Shown piece after piece: positions 56,077-64,000 of a stretch of 64,000 nt of DNA. This DNA comes from Paucibacter sediminis (GTDB lineage Bacteria; Pseudomonadota; Gammaproteobacteria; Burkholderiales; Burkholderiaceae_C), in NCBI RefSeq assembly GCF_030254645.1, contig NZ_CP116346.1, positions 4,877,001 to 4,941,000 of the forward strand. The letters run 5' to 3'. The notes below the pieces were generated by a model. The model saw only the letters and a list, made by a program, of their open reading frames with translations. It did no database searches and was not told the origin of the DNA. Made by a program: the position numbers and the translations under genes. The first letter of the stretch is position 1. The number at the start of each line of letters is the position of its first letter.

Positions 56077-56164
56077 TGGAGGAGAGGGGGGGATTCGAAC
56101 CCCCGAGACGTTTCCGTCCGCCTGATTTCGAGTCAGGTACATTCAACCACTCTGCCACCTCTCC
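56077..56164 (-). tRNA. tRNA-Ser(CGA)
   Basis: An 88-base class II tRNA with acceptor arms GGAGAGG and CCTCTCC, anticodon loop TGACTCGAAATCA giving anticodon CGA (serine UCG codons), a long variable arm GCGGACGGAAACGTC and T-loop GGTTCGAATCC. The CCA end is encoded (TCCA follows the acceptor). It lies upstream of the small Cys-rich gene and downstream of serS on the same strand. Confidence 0.96.
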
Positions 56165-56246
56165 GGTATTCGGTACTCGCGTGGTTCGGTGCGAGTCAAG
56201 CCCGCTAGTATAGCGAACTTTTTCCAGCTTGCCAGGGTTTTGCGAC

Positions 56247-57629
<1,383 letters not shown>

Positions 57630-58610
57630 TCAAGATCGGGATGAATTCACCTCGGCCATGGACTTGTCGCCCAGGCCCAGCGGCAGCGGGAACTGCACAT
57701 GCTCCTCCACGCCGGGCAGGCTGCGCACCGCGGTGGCACCCAGGGCGCGCAGGCGGCTGATCACCGCCTGCACCAGCACATCGGGTGCCGACGCGCCGGC
57801 CGTCAGGCCCACGCGGCTGCGGCCGTCCAGCCATTCGGCCTTCAGGTCTTCGGCGGCGTCCACCATATAGGCGGGCGTGCCCAGCCGTTCGGCCAGCTCG
57901 CGCAGGCGGTTGCTGTTGGAACTGGTGGGGCTGCCCACCACCACCACCACGTCGACCTGCGGTGCCAGCACCTTGACGGCGTCCTGGCGGTTCTGGGTGG
58001 CGTAGCAGATGTCCTGCTTCTTGGGCTCGCGCACCAGCGGGAAACGGCGCTTCACCGCCGCCAGGATCTCGGCGGCATCGTCGACACTCAGCGTGGTCTG
58101 CGTCACCACCGCCAGCCGGCTGGGATCCTGCACCTGCACATGGGGCACGTCCCCCACCTCTTCCACCAGGTAGATGCCTTCGCTGAGCTGGCCCATCGTG
58201 CCCTCGACTTCGGGATGCCCCTTGTGGCCGATCATGATGAACTCGTAACCCTCGCGGTGCAGCTTGGCCACCTCCACATGCACCTTGGTGACCAGCGGGC
58301 AGGTGGCGTCGAACACATGGAAGCCGCGCTCGGCCGCCTCGCGCCGCACCGCCTGGCTGACGCCATGGGCGCTGAACACCAGGGTGGCGCCGGGCGGCAC
58401 CTCGGCCAGGTCCTCGATGAAGATCGCGCCCTTGGCCTTGAGGTCGTTCACCACATAGGTGTTGTGCACGATCTCGTGGCGCACATAGATGGGCGCACCG
58501 AATTTGAGGATGGCGCGCTCGACGATCTCGATGGCGCGGTCCACGCCGGCGCAGAAGCCGCGCGGTTCGGCCAGCAGGACTTCCTGCGGTTGTGCAATGC
58601 TCGCCGTCAT
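57630..58610 (-). CDS. ispH: 4-hydroxy-3-methylbut-2-enyl diphosphate reductase
   Basis: 326-residue [4Fe-4S] enzyme, the last step of the non-mevalonate isoprenoid pathway. The N-terminal [19 protein letters not shown] holds the first cluster Cys; other cluster cysteines are in [11 protein letters not shown] and [13 protein letters not shown]; the [14 protein letters not shown] motif and [12 protein letters not shown] are present. ATG at 58610 is used; a GTG at 58616 overlapping the fkpB stop (GTGA) is an equally plausible start. Confidence 0.97.
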   Translation of the reverse strand: MTASIAQPQEVLLAEPRGFCAGVDRAIEIVERAILKFGAPIYVRHEIVHNTYVVNDLKAKGAIFIEDLAEVPPGATLVFSAHGVSQAVRREAAERGFHVFDATCPLVTKVHVEVAKLHREGYEFIMIGHKGHPEVEGTMGQLSEGIYLVEEVGDVPHVQVQDPSRLAVVTQTTLSVDDAAEILAAVKRRFPLVREPKKQDICYATQNRQDAVKVLAPQVDVVVVVGSPTSSNSNRLRELAERLGTPAYMVDAAEDLKAEWLDGRSRVGLTAGASAPDVLVQAVISRLRALGATAVRSLPGVEEHVQFPLPLGLGDKSMAEVNSSRS

Positions 58611-58612
58611 GC

Positions 58613-59056
58613 TCACAGCACCCCGATGACCTGCACTTCGAAGCTCACCGGCTGGCCGGCCAGCGGATGGTTGAAATCGAACAGCAACCAGTCCTCGCCC
58701 ACCTCGCGCACCAGGCCGGCATAGCTGCCCTGCCCATCCGGCGTGGGGAACTGCACCACGTCGCCGACGCCGTACTGCTCGTCGGGGTCGCCCAGCTGGC
58801 GCAGCAGCTGCAACTTCACGCGCTGCAGCAGCTCCGGGTTGCGCTCGCCGAAGGCCTCACCCGGCGCCAGCTCGAAACGCGTGTGCGTGCCCTCAGCCAG
58901 CCCGATCAGGCGCTGCTCGATGGCCGGGGCCAGCTCGCCATTGCCCAGCGAGAGCGTCGCCGGCTTGTCGGCAAAGGTATTGATCAGTTCGCCGCCATCG
59001 GGGCCGGCTAAGCGGTAATGCAGGGTCAGGAAGGACCCTTGTTGAATCAGATTCAC
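58613..59056 (-). CDS. fkpB: FKBP-type peptidyl-prolyl cis-trans isomerase (SlpA/FkpB)
   Basis: 147-residue SlyD/SlpA-like isomerase. N-terminal LTLHYRL, GELIN and [38 protein letters not shown] match the two-domain SlpA family. The start is GTG at 59056 (VNLIQQGSF). It lies upstream of ispH, an order shared with E. coli (slpA-lytB). The upstream region to radC is only 93 bases and must hold divergent promoters. Confidence 0.93.
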   Translation of the reverse strand: MNLIQQGSFLTLHYRLAGPDGGELINTFADKPATLSLGNGELAPAIEQRLIGLAEGTHTRFELAPGEAFGERNPELLQRVKLQLLRQLGDPDEQYGVGDVVQFPTPDGQGSYAGLVREVGEDWLLFDFNHPLAGQPVSFEVQVIGVL

Positions 59057-59149
59057 GGCGTTTCCGGGTTGTCCGGCTGCATTGGTTTGGGGGGATTTTA
59101 GGCTTGGCCGACAATGTGCTCTTCTCCAGCCCGTTCCGTCCACCTTCCC

Positions 59150-59824
59150 ATGCCGCTCGATTCCCTGCCGCCCGACGCGCGCCCGCGCGAAAAGCTGCTG
59201 GCCCGCGGCCCCGACAGCCTGGCCGACGCCGAACTGCTGGCCCTGCTGCTGCGCACCGGTTTCAAGGGCGTGTCGGTGCTGCAGCTGGCGCAGCAATTGC
59301 TGGACCATTTCGGCGGCCTGGCCGGCCTCTTGCGCGCCGGCGTGACGGACCTCGCGGCCGTCAAGGGCCTGGGCCCGGCCAAGCGGGCCGAGATTGCCGC
59401 GGTGCTCGAGATCGCGCGCCGCGCCCTGCATCAGCAGCTGGAGCGCCGCACCGTCTTCGATGCGCCCGAGAGCGTCAAGCAGTTCCTGCGCCTGCAGCTC
59501 GACGGCCTGGATCACGAGGTGTTCGCCCTGCTCTTCCTCGACGCCCAGCATCGCCTGATCGCGATGGAAGAACTGTTCCGCGGCACCCTCACGCAAACCT
59601 CGGTCTATCCGCGCGAGGTCGTCAAGCGGGCGCTGGCGCATGGCGCGGCGGCGGTGATCCTGGCGCACAACCACCCCTCCGGCGTGGCCGAGCCCTCGCG
59701 CGCCGACGAGTTGCTGACCGAGGCCCTGAAGAGCGCGTTGAGTCTCGTGGATGTGCGGGTGCTGGATCATTTCGTGGTCGGCGGCGGCAACGCCGTGTCG
59801 ATGGCCGAGCGAGGCCTGCTGTGA
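59150..59824 (+). CDS. radC: RadC-family JAB1/MPN-domain protein
   Basis: 224-residue protein of the RadC (DUF2466) family. N-terminal helix-hairpin-helix-like region ([23 protein letters not shown]) and a C-terminal JAMM metalloprotease-like domain with HNHPSG and the trailing Asp in [16 protein letters not shown]. The exact role is still debated for the family. The start MPLDSLPPD is chosen from family N-termini. It overlaps the Smr gene by GTGA. Confidence 0.93.
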   Translation: MPLDSLPPDARPREKLLARGPDSLADAELLALLLRTGFKGVSVLQLAQQLLDHFGGLAGLLRAGVTDLAAVKGLGPAKRAEIAAVLEIARRALHQQLERRTVFDAPESVKQFLRLQLDGLDHEVFALLFLDAQHRLIAMEELFRGTLTQTSVYPREVVKRALAHGAAAVILAHNHPSGVAEPSRADELLTEALKSALSLVDVRVLDHFVVGGGNAVSMAERGLL

Positions 59825-60471
59825 GCGCCAAGCCCGCCACCTTTCACAGCCTGCAGGATCTCAAGGCGCTGCAGCAGGAGCTGATGCTGCGCCGCCGCGA
59901 GGCCGAGGAGCGCGCCGAGCGCGCCGCCGCCGCGGCGCGTCTGCGCGAGCAGGAGCAGCGCCTGTTCGAGCTCAGCATCGGTGCCGTTACACGGCTGCCC
60001 GATGCACAGCGCGTGCTGCTGCGCGCCGACCCGCCCGAACCCGAACCGCGCCAGCGTCAGCTGGACGAGCAGGCGGTGCTGCGCCAGGCGCTGTCGGACG
60101 ATTTCGATGTCGACTCACTGCTCGAGACCGACGAGGCCCTGTCTTTTCGCCGCGTCGAGCTGGGCCCCGAGACGGTGCGCAAGCTGCGCCGCGGCCATTG
60201 GGCCCTGCAGGGCCAGATCGACCTGCACGGCCTGCGCCGCGACCAGGCCCGCGAAGCCCTGGGCGCCTTCGTGCATGAAAGCGCACGGCGCGGCCTGCGC
60301 TGTGTGCGCGTGGTGCATGGCAAGGGCCATGGCTCGCCGGGGCGCGAGCCCGTCCTGAAGAGCCGCGTGCGCCGCTGGCTGGTGCAGAAGCAGGAGGTGC
60401 TGGCCTTTGTGCAGGCGCGCGCCAGCGATGGCGGGGCCGGTGCGTTGATGGTGCTGCTGGGTCAGCCCTGA
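59821..60471 (+). CDS. Smr-domain protein
   Basis: 216-residue protein with an N-terminal coiled-coil-like Arg/Glu/Ala-rich half and a C-terminal Smr (small MutS-related) domain: [45 protein letters not shown]. Such domains are nicking endonuclease candidates. GTG start overlaps the radC stop. No MutS domain is attached. Confidence 0.88.
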   Translation: MSAKPATFHSLQDLKALQQELMLRRREAEERAERAAAAARLREQEQRLFELSIGAVTRLPDAQRVLLRADPPEPEPRQRQLDEQAVLRQALSDDFDVDSLLETDEALSFRRVELGPETVRKLRRGHWALQGQIDLHGLRRDQAREALGAFVHESARRGLRCVRVVHGKGHGSPGREPVLKSRVRRWLVQKQEVLAFVQARASDGGAGALMVLLGQP

Positions 60472-60477
60472 GCCGGC

Positions 60478-60870
60478 TCAGAGATTGCGCATCCAATCGG
60501 CCGTGTTCATGAAGGAGACGTCCAGGCGCTGGCGCAGCTCCGGGTCCAGCGCGGTTTCCAGCATGGCGCGGCGCATGCAGTCCATCCATTGATCGCGCTC
60601 GGCAATGCCGATCGCAAACGGCAGGTGGCGCGCGCGCAGGCGCGGATGACCGAAGCGCTCGATGTAGTGGTCGGGGCCGCCCAGCCAACCGCACAGAAAC
60701 CAGTGCAGCTTGTCGCGCGAGCCCTCCAGGCTGGTGGGATGCAGGGCGCGCAGCGGCGCGTAGGCCGGCTCCAGCTCCATCAGATCGTAGAAGTGGTCCA
60801 CCAGGGCGCGCACGGCGGCCTCGCCGCCCACCCAGTCGAAGGCCGTCGCCGGCGTGTTCGTCTCAGCCAT
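60478..60870 (-). CDS. truncated hemoglobin, group II
   Basis: 130-residue heme protein of the TrHb2 group that binds oxygen or nitric oxide. FYDLMELEPAYAPLRALHP, the conserved LHWFLCGWLGGPDHYIERFGHPRLRARHLPF with the proximal His, and WMDCMRRAM are visible. Convergent with the Smr gene, with a 6-base gap. Confidence 0.93.
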   Translation of the reverse strand: MAETNTPATAFDWVGGEAAVRALVDHFYDLMELEPAYAPLRALHPTSLEGSRDKLHWFLCGWLGGPDHYIERFGHPRLRARHLPFAIGIAERDQWMDCMRRAMLETALDPELRQRLDVSFMNTADWMRNL

Positions 60871-60878
60871 GGGGCGCC

Positions 60879-61682
60879 TCAGGCGAGCAGCTTGCTGGCC
60901 AGCGCCTTGATCGCCTGCGCCGCATCGCTGCCGGGGTAATGCTCCAGCAGCAGCTGGCGCTTCAGCACCGCCTGGCGCACCGCCTGGTCGTTCTTCACCT
61001 CGCCCAGCAGCTCGAGCCGGAAGGTCTGGCCGGGCGTGGGGCCCACGAAGCGCTGCAGCACCTGCTGCAGCTGGCCGCAGATCAGCTTGCCTTCGCCGGG
61101 CCGGTTGGCCTGGTTCACCACCAGCCCCACCTCGCGGCGCCCCTGCTGGGTGGCCAGCACCTTGATGGTGGCGTAGGCGTCGGTCAGCGAGGTCGGTTCC
61201 GGCGTGGCCACCACCAGCACATCGGTGGCCAGCGAGACGGCGAACAGCACCACGTCGGAGATGCCCGCGCCGGTATCGAGCAGCACCCAGTCGAAGCGCG
61301 GCTTCACCAGGTCGATGATGTAGAGCAGCTTGTCGCGCACCTCGGGCGTGAGGCGCGAATACTCCACCATGCCCGAACCGGCCAGCAACACATGGAAGCC
61401 CCCGGGCGCGGGCAGGATGGCCTGCTCCAGCGTGGCCTTCTCGGTGAAGACATCGTGCAGGGTGAGCTTGGGATGCAGGTTCAGCACCACGTCCAGATTG
61501 GCCAGGCCGAGGTCGGCATCCAGCACCAGCACCTTCTGGCCGCGCGCGGCCAGGGCGGCGGCCAGATTGGCCGTGACAAAGGTCTTGCCCACGCCGCCCT
61601 TGCCGCTGGTGACGGCAAGGGTGCGCGCGAGGGCACGACCCGATTTCGATGTAGCAGCAGCAGGCGCCATGTTGGTACTCAT
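60879..61682 (-). CDS. MinD/ParA-family ATPase (FlhG-like)
   Basis: 267-residue deviant Walker ATPase with SGKGGVGKTFVTANLAAALA, the DADLGLANLDVVLNL motif and LDTGAGISDVVL. This arrangement matches FlhG/FleN, which set flagellar number or place, more than MinD (which would have a MinE and C-terminal amphipathic helix). The downstream diguanylate cyclase ends in an ATGA overlap with this start (61682), which decides the start over an in-frame ATG at 61670. Chemotaxis genes follow on the other strand. Confidence 0.82.
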   Translation of the reverse strand: MSTNMAPAAATSKSGRALARTLAVTSGKGGVGKTFVTANLAAALAARGQKVLVLDADLGLANLDVVLNLHPKLTLHDVFTEKATLEQAILPAPGGFHVLLAGSGMVEYSRLTPEVRDKLLYIIDLVKPRFDWVLLDTGAGISDVVLFAVSLATDVLVVATPEPTSLTDAYATIKVLATQQGRREVGLVVNQANRPGEGKLICGQLQQVLQRFVGPTPGQTFRLELLGEVKNDQAVRQAVLKRQLLLEHYPGSDAAQAIKALASKLLA

Positions 61683-62401
61683 TCGCTTTCCTGTTGCGTT
61701 ACGGCAAACAACATGCCTTTTTCCTCTGCGCTGACGAGCGACTCCACCTGACTCTCCAGGCAGGCACGGTTGCGGCCCTCGGCCTTGGCGCGATACAGCT
61801 GACGATCGGCGCGCTCCATCCACAGCAGGGACGATGAACGCACCCATTGCGGGGCAAAAGCGCCACCCAGGCTGATGGTGACGCGCAGGCTCTGCGCCGG
61901 CGTGACGGGCACCTCCATCGCAGCCACCCGCTCGCGTATGCGTTCGGCCACGGTGACGCCGAAGGTGGGCAGGCAACTCGGCAAAATGATCGCGAACTCC
62001 TCCCCACCCACGCGCGCCACGGTATCCATGGGCCGCACGGTCTGGCCGATGGCATCGGCCACCGCCTTGATCACCAGATCCCCGGCGGCATGGCCATAGG
62101 TGTCGTTGACGGCCTTGAAATGATCGATATCGAGCACCAGCAGCAGCGCCGATTCACCCGAACGCGCCACCCGGTCGACCTCGCGCGACAGCGCCATCTC
62201 GAAGCTGCGGCGGTTCACCAGGCCGGTGAGCGCATCCTTGCTGGAGAGATCGCACAGCGCATCGACCACGCCTTGCAGCCATGCCGCGCTGAAGGGCTCG
62301 GCCTCGGGCAGCATCGCACCGGCCTGCTGCAGGAGCTGCAAAGCCAGGTCGAGTCGCAATTCGCTGGCGTCGACCGGACGGGGTGTTGCGCTGGGTTCCA
62401 A
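61679..62401 (-). CDS. GGDEF-domain diguanylate cyclase
   Basis: 240-residue cytoplasmic protein. An N-terminal ~70-residue helical region (ASELRLDLALQLLQQAGAML) is followed by a GGDEF domain: DALTGLVNRRSFEMAL, LDIDHFKAVNDTYGHAAGD, active site VARVGGEEFAIIL (GGEEF), and an intact RxxD I-site (RPMD, five residues before) for feedback inhibition by c-di-GMP. Start TTG at 62401 with CAGGAG upstream. No sensor domain is present. Co-transcribed with the FlhG-like gene. Confidence 0.88.
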   Translation of the reverse strand: MEPSATPRPVDASELRLDLALQLLQQAGAMLPEAEPFSAAWLQGVVDALCDLSSKDALTGLVNRRSFEMALSREVDRVARSGESALLLVLDIDHFKAVNDTYGHAAGDLVIKAVADAIGQTVRPMDTVARVGGEEFAIILPSCLPTFGVTVAERIRERVAAMEVPVTPAQSLRVTISLGGAFAPQWVRSSSLLWMERADRQLYRAKAEGRNRACLESQVESLVSAEEKGMLFAVTQQESE

Positions 62402-62548
62402 GGGGCTCCTGGGTAAGTGCCGGGGCAGTCTAGCAGCGGGCAATACTGCGCACCGGTGCAAAAAAACATCCAAGCACCGCCCTGTTCCGCTTTTAGCCTT
62501 GTTAGGCTGGCGCACAAACTCCAGAAACCCGAGAATCCCCGGGAGCGC

Positions 62549-63439
62549 ATGCCTGCGCATCCAACCAGAAGAAGCGAGCCCTACATGCGCCCAGGAACGC
62601 CTCAGTCCACGGCAACCGAAGCGGTCGACCACGAGTTCAGCTTCAGCCGCGCAGACTTTGATCGCGTACGCCAACTCATCTACCAACACGCCGGCATCAG
62701 CTTGCACGATGGCAAGCACGCCATGGTCTACAGCCGGCTCTCGCGCCGCCTGCGCGACACCGGCCACCGCAGCTTCGGCGAGTACCTGCAATGGCTGGAA
62801 CAGGCCAGCGGCCCGCAGGGCGAGCAGGAGTGGCAGGAGTTCGTCAACTGCCTGACCACCAACCTGACCTCCTTCTTCCGCGAAGAGCACCATTTCCATT
62901 GCCTGGCCGACGACCTGAAGGCGGTCAACACCAAGCCGGTGCGCATCTGGTGCTGTGCCGCCTCCACCGGCGAGGAGCCCTACTCGATCGCGATGACCTG
63001 CGCGGAATCGCTGGGTTCGGGTTCCCAGGTGCAGATCGTCGCCAGCGACATCGACACCAATGTGCTCAACACCGCCCGCCGCGGCGTCTACAGCGCCGAT
63101 TCGCGCGGCCTCTCGCCGGCGCGGCTGAAGAACTTCTTCATGCGCGGCACTGGCGCCAACGACGGGCGCATCCGCGTCAAGCCCGAGCTGGCGCGCTGCA
63201 TCGAATTCCGCACCCTCAACCTGATGCACACCCAGTGGTCGCTGGGCGACCCCTTTCACATGGTGTTCTGCCGCAATGTGATGATTTATTTCGACGCGCC
63301 CACGCAGCGCAAGGTGCTGGAGCGCATCCACAAGGTGATGCGGCCGCACGGCCTGCTTTTCGTCGGTCACTCGGAGAACTTCACCGAGTCCAAGGACTTG
63401 TTCCGCCTGCGCGGCAAGACCATTTACGAGCGCGTCTGA
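62549..63439 (+). CDS. cheR: chemotaxis protein methyltransferase CheR
   Basis: 296-residue SAM-dependent methyltransferase that methylates chemoreceptor glutamates. The N-terminal CheR_N helical domain (about residues 25-95) is followed by the SAM domain with WCCAASTGEEPYSIAMT, IVASDIDTNVL, and FHMVFCRNVMIYFD. The ATG at 62549 has GGGAG upstream; an in-frame ATG at 62585 is closer to the usual 286-residue length but lacks a clear ribosome binding site. It is followed by cheD. Confidence 0.94.
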   Translation: MPAHPTRRSEPYMRPGTPQSTATEAVDHEFSFSRADFDRVRQLIYQHAGISLHDGKHAMVYSRLSRRLRDTGHRSFGEYLQWLEQASGPQGEQEWQEFVNCLTTNLTSFFREEHHFHCLADDLKAVNTKPVRIWCCAASTGEEPYSIAMTCAESLGSGSQVQIVASDIDTNVLNTARRGVYSADSRGLSPARLKNFFMRGTGANDGRIRVKPELARCIEFRTLNLMHTQWSLGDPFHMVFCRNVMIYFDAPTQRKVLERIHKVMRPHGLLFVGHSENFTESKDLFRLRGKTIYERV

Positions 63440-63482
63440 GGCTGCGCTCAAGTCCACCCTGTAACCGGCCGAAAATCATCCA

Positions 63483-64000
63483 ATGAGCACGCCCCTGCCC
63501 CCGTCCGGAGCCAGCGCCGGCAGCTACCTCGCCGGCGGCCCCGGCGCCGCCCGCGTCGCCCAACTCAAGGCGCAGACGCGCAAGCAGGGCGAAGCCTCCT
63601 TCTTCTTCTACGACGCGCATTTCAAGAACGCCGCGGTCAAGGTGCTGCCGGGCGAATATTTCGTCGACAACGAGGACCTGCTGGTGATGACCACGCTGGG
63701 CTCCTGCATCGCCGCCTGCCTGTGGGACCGCCACGCGCAGATCGGCGGCATGAACCACTTCATGCTGCCCGAGGGCACCGGCGACTCGGGCCGCTACGGC
63801 TCCTTCGCGATGGAGTTGCTGATCAACGAGATGATGAAGCGCGGCGCCTCCAAGAGCCGCATGGAAGCCAAGATCTTCGGCGGCGGCGCCGTGATCTCGG
63901 GCATGAACACCATCAACGTCGGCGAACGCAACACCAACTTCGTGCTCGACTACCTCAAGACCGAGCGCATCCCGATCGTTTCCAAAGACGTCATGGACAT
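63483..64000 (+). CDS. cheD: chemoreceptor glutamine deamidase CheD (partial, C-terminus beyond the window)
   Basis: At least 172 residues are visible. CheD deamidates chemoreceptor glutamines. VLPGEYFVDNEDLLVMTTLGSCIAACLWDR holds the catalytic Cys, GGMNHFMLP the His, and KIFGGGAVISGMNTINVGERN the GGG motif. An N-terminal Ala/Gly-rich extension of about 40 residues precedes the core. The end is cut by the right edge; cheB usually follows. Confidence 0.93.
   Translation, partial: MSTPLPPSGASAGSYLAGGPGAARVAQLKAQTRKQGEASFFFYDAHFKNAAVKVLPGEYFVDNEDLLVMTTLGSCIAACLWDRHAQIGGMNHFMLPEGTGDSGRYGSFAMELLINEMMKRGASKSRMEAKIFGGGAVISGMNTINVGERNTNFVLDYLKTERIPIVSKDVMD

Noticed and set aside
60879-61682. Cell-division MinD
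   Set aside because: No minC or minE is adjacent and the C-terminus lacks a clear membrane-targeting helix; the neighbours are chemotaxis and c-di-GMP genes, which favours FlhG.

Overview
The window is G+C-rich, densely coded DNA from a betaproteobacterium of the order Burkholderiales. Gene content and order (clpA-clpS/cspD, fkpB-ispH, radC-smr, the cco cluster beside hemN-fnr, xseA-sodB, lpxK-Trm112-kdsB-adk) fit the Roseateles/Paucibacter/Rubrivivax-Leptothrix group (Sphaerotilaceae). This placement rests on gene order and protein character, not on a database search. No rRNA operon, phage, plasmid genes, CRISPR array or transposase gene is visible. Genes at both ends (clpA on the left, cheD on the right) are cut by the window.

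Layout. 1-5.4 kb: clpA/clpS, a divergent cold-shock gene, and two unrelated isocitrate dehydrogenases in tandem. 5.5-18.6 kb: a micro-aerobic respiration island with a SafE-like membrane protein, hemN, fnr, then ccoI-ccoS-ccoN-ccoO-ccoQ-ccoP-ccoG-ccoH plus a small membrane protein, followed by a two-component system. Three FNR-type palindromes sit at the expected promoters; those before ccoN and ccoI have the same geometry, a 21-nt gap to a -10-like hexamer. 18.6-25.1 kb: sodB, xseA, an ExbB/ExbD pair, an inverted-repeat intergenic element of 268 bp, then lpxK, Trm112, kdsB and adk. 25.2-31.5 kb: a short-chain dehydrogenase with a palindromic LiuR-like operator, then a TonB-ExbB-ExbD-ExbD-TPR operon and a TPR/aspartyl hydroxylase. 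31.5-41.3 kb: a large TonB-dependent receptor and a YejABEF-type peptide ABC importer. 41.4-46.6 kb: ldcA, tadA, a DUF72 protein, a small membrane protein and a LytS/LytR-type system. 46.8-54.7 kb: a likely four-gene operon of peptide-type binding protein, TonB-dependent receptor, six-hairpin glycosidase-like enzyme and PLP enzyme. 54.7-60.9 kb: a collagenase-like lipoprotein, a tiny Cys-rich protein, tRNA-Ser(CGA), serS, ispH, fkpB, radC, an Smr protein and a truncated hemoglobin. 60.9-64 kb: a MinD/FlhG-like ATPase coupled to a diguanylate cyclase, and cheR-cheD.

Working together. The cco block builds a cbb3 oxidase: CcoNOQP are subunits, CcoI supplies copper, CcoG/H/S assist assembly, and FNR senses low oxygen while HemN makes heme without oxygen. 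The TonB/ExbBD operon can energise both outer-membrane receptors in the window. The two receptor loci, the YejABEF importer and the extra binding protein suggest a lifestyle built on scavenging peptides and glycans.

The least explained items are the 268-bp element with nested hairpins between exbD and lpxK, the promoter-like/terminator pair in the 432-nt gap upstream of tonB, and the receptor-glycosidase-binding-protein operon.
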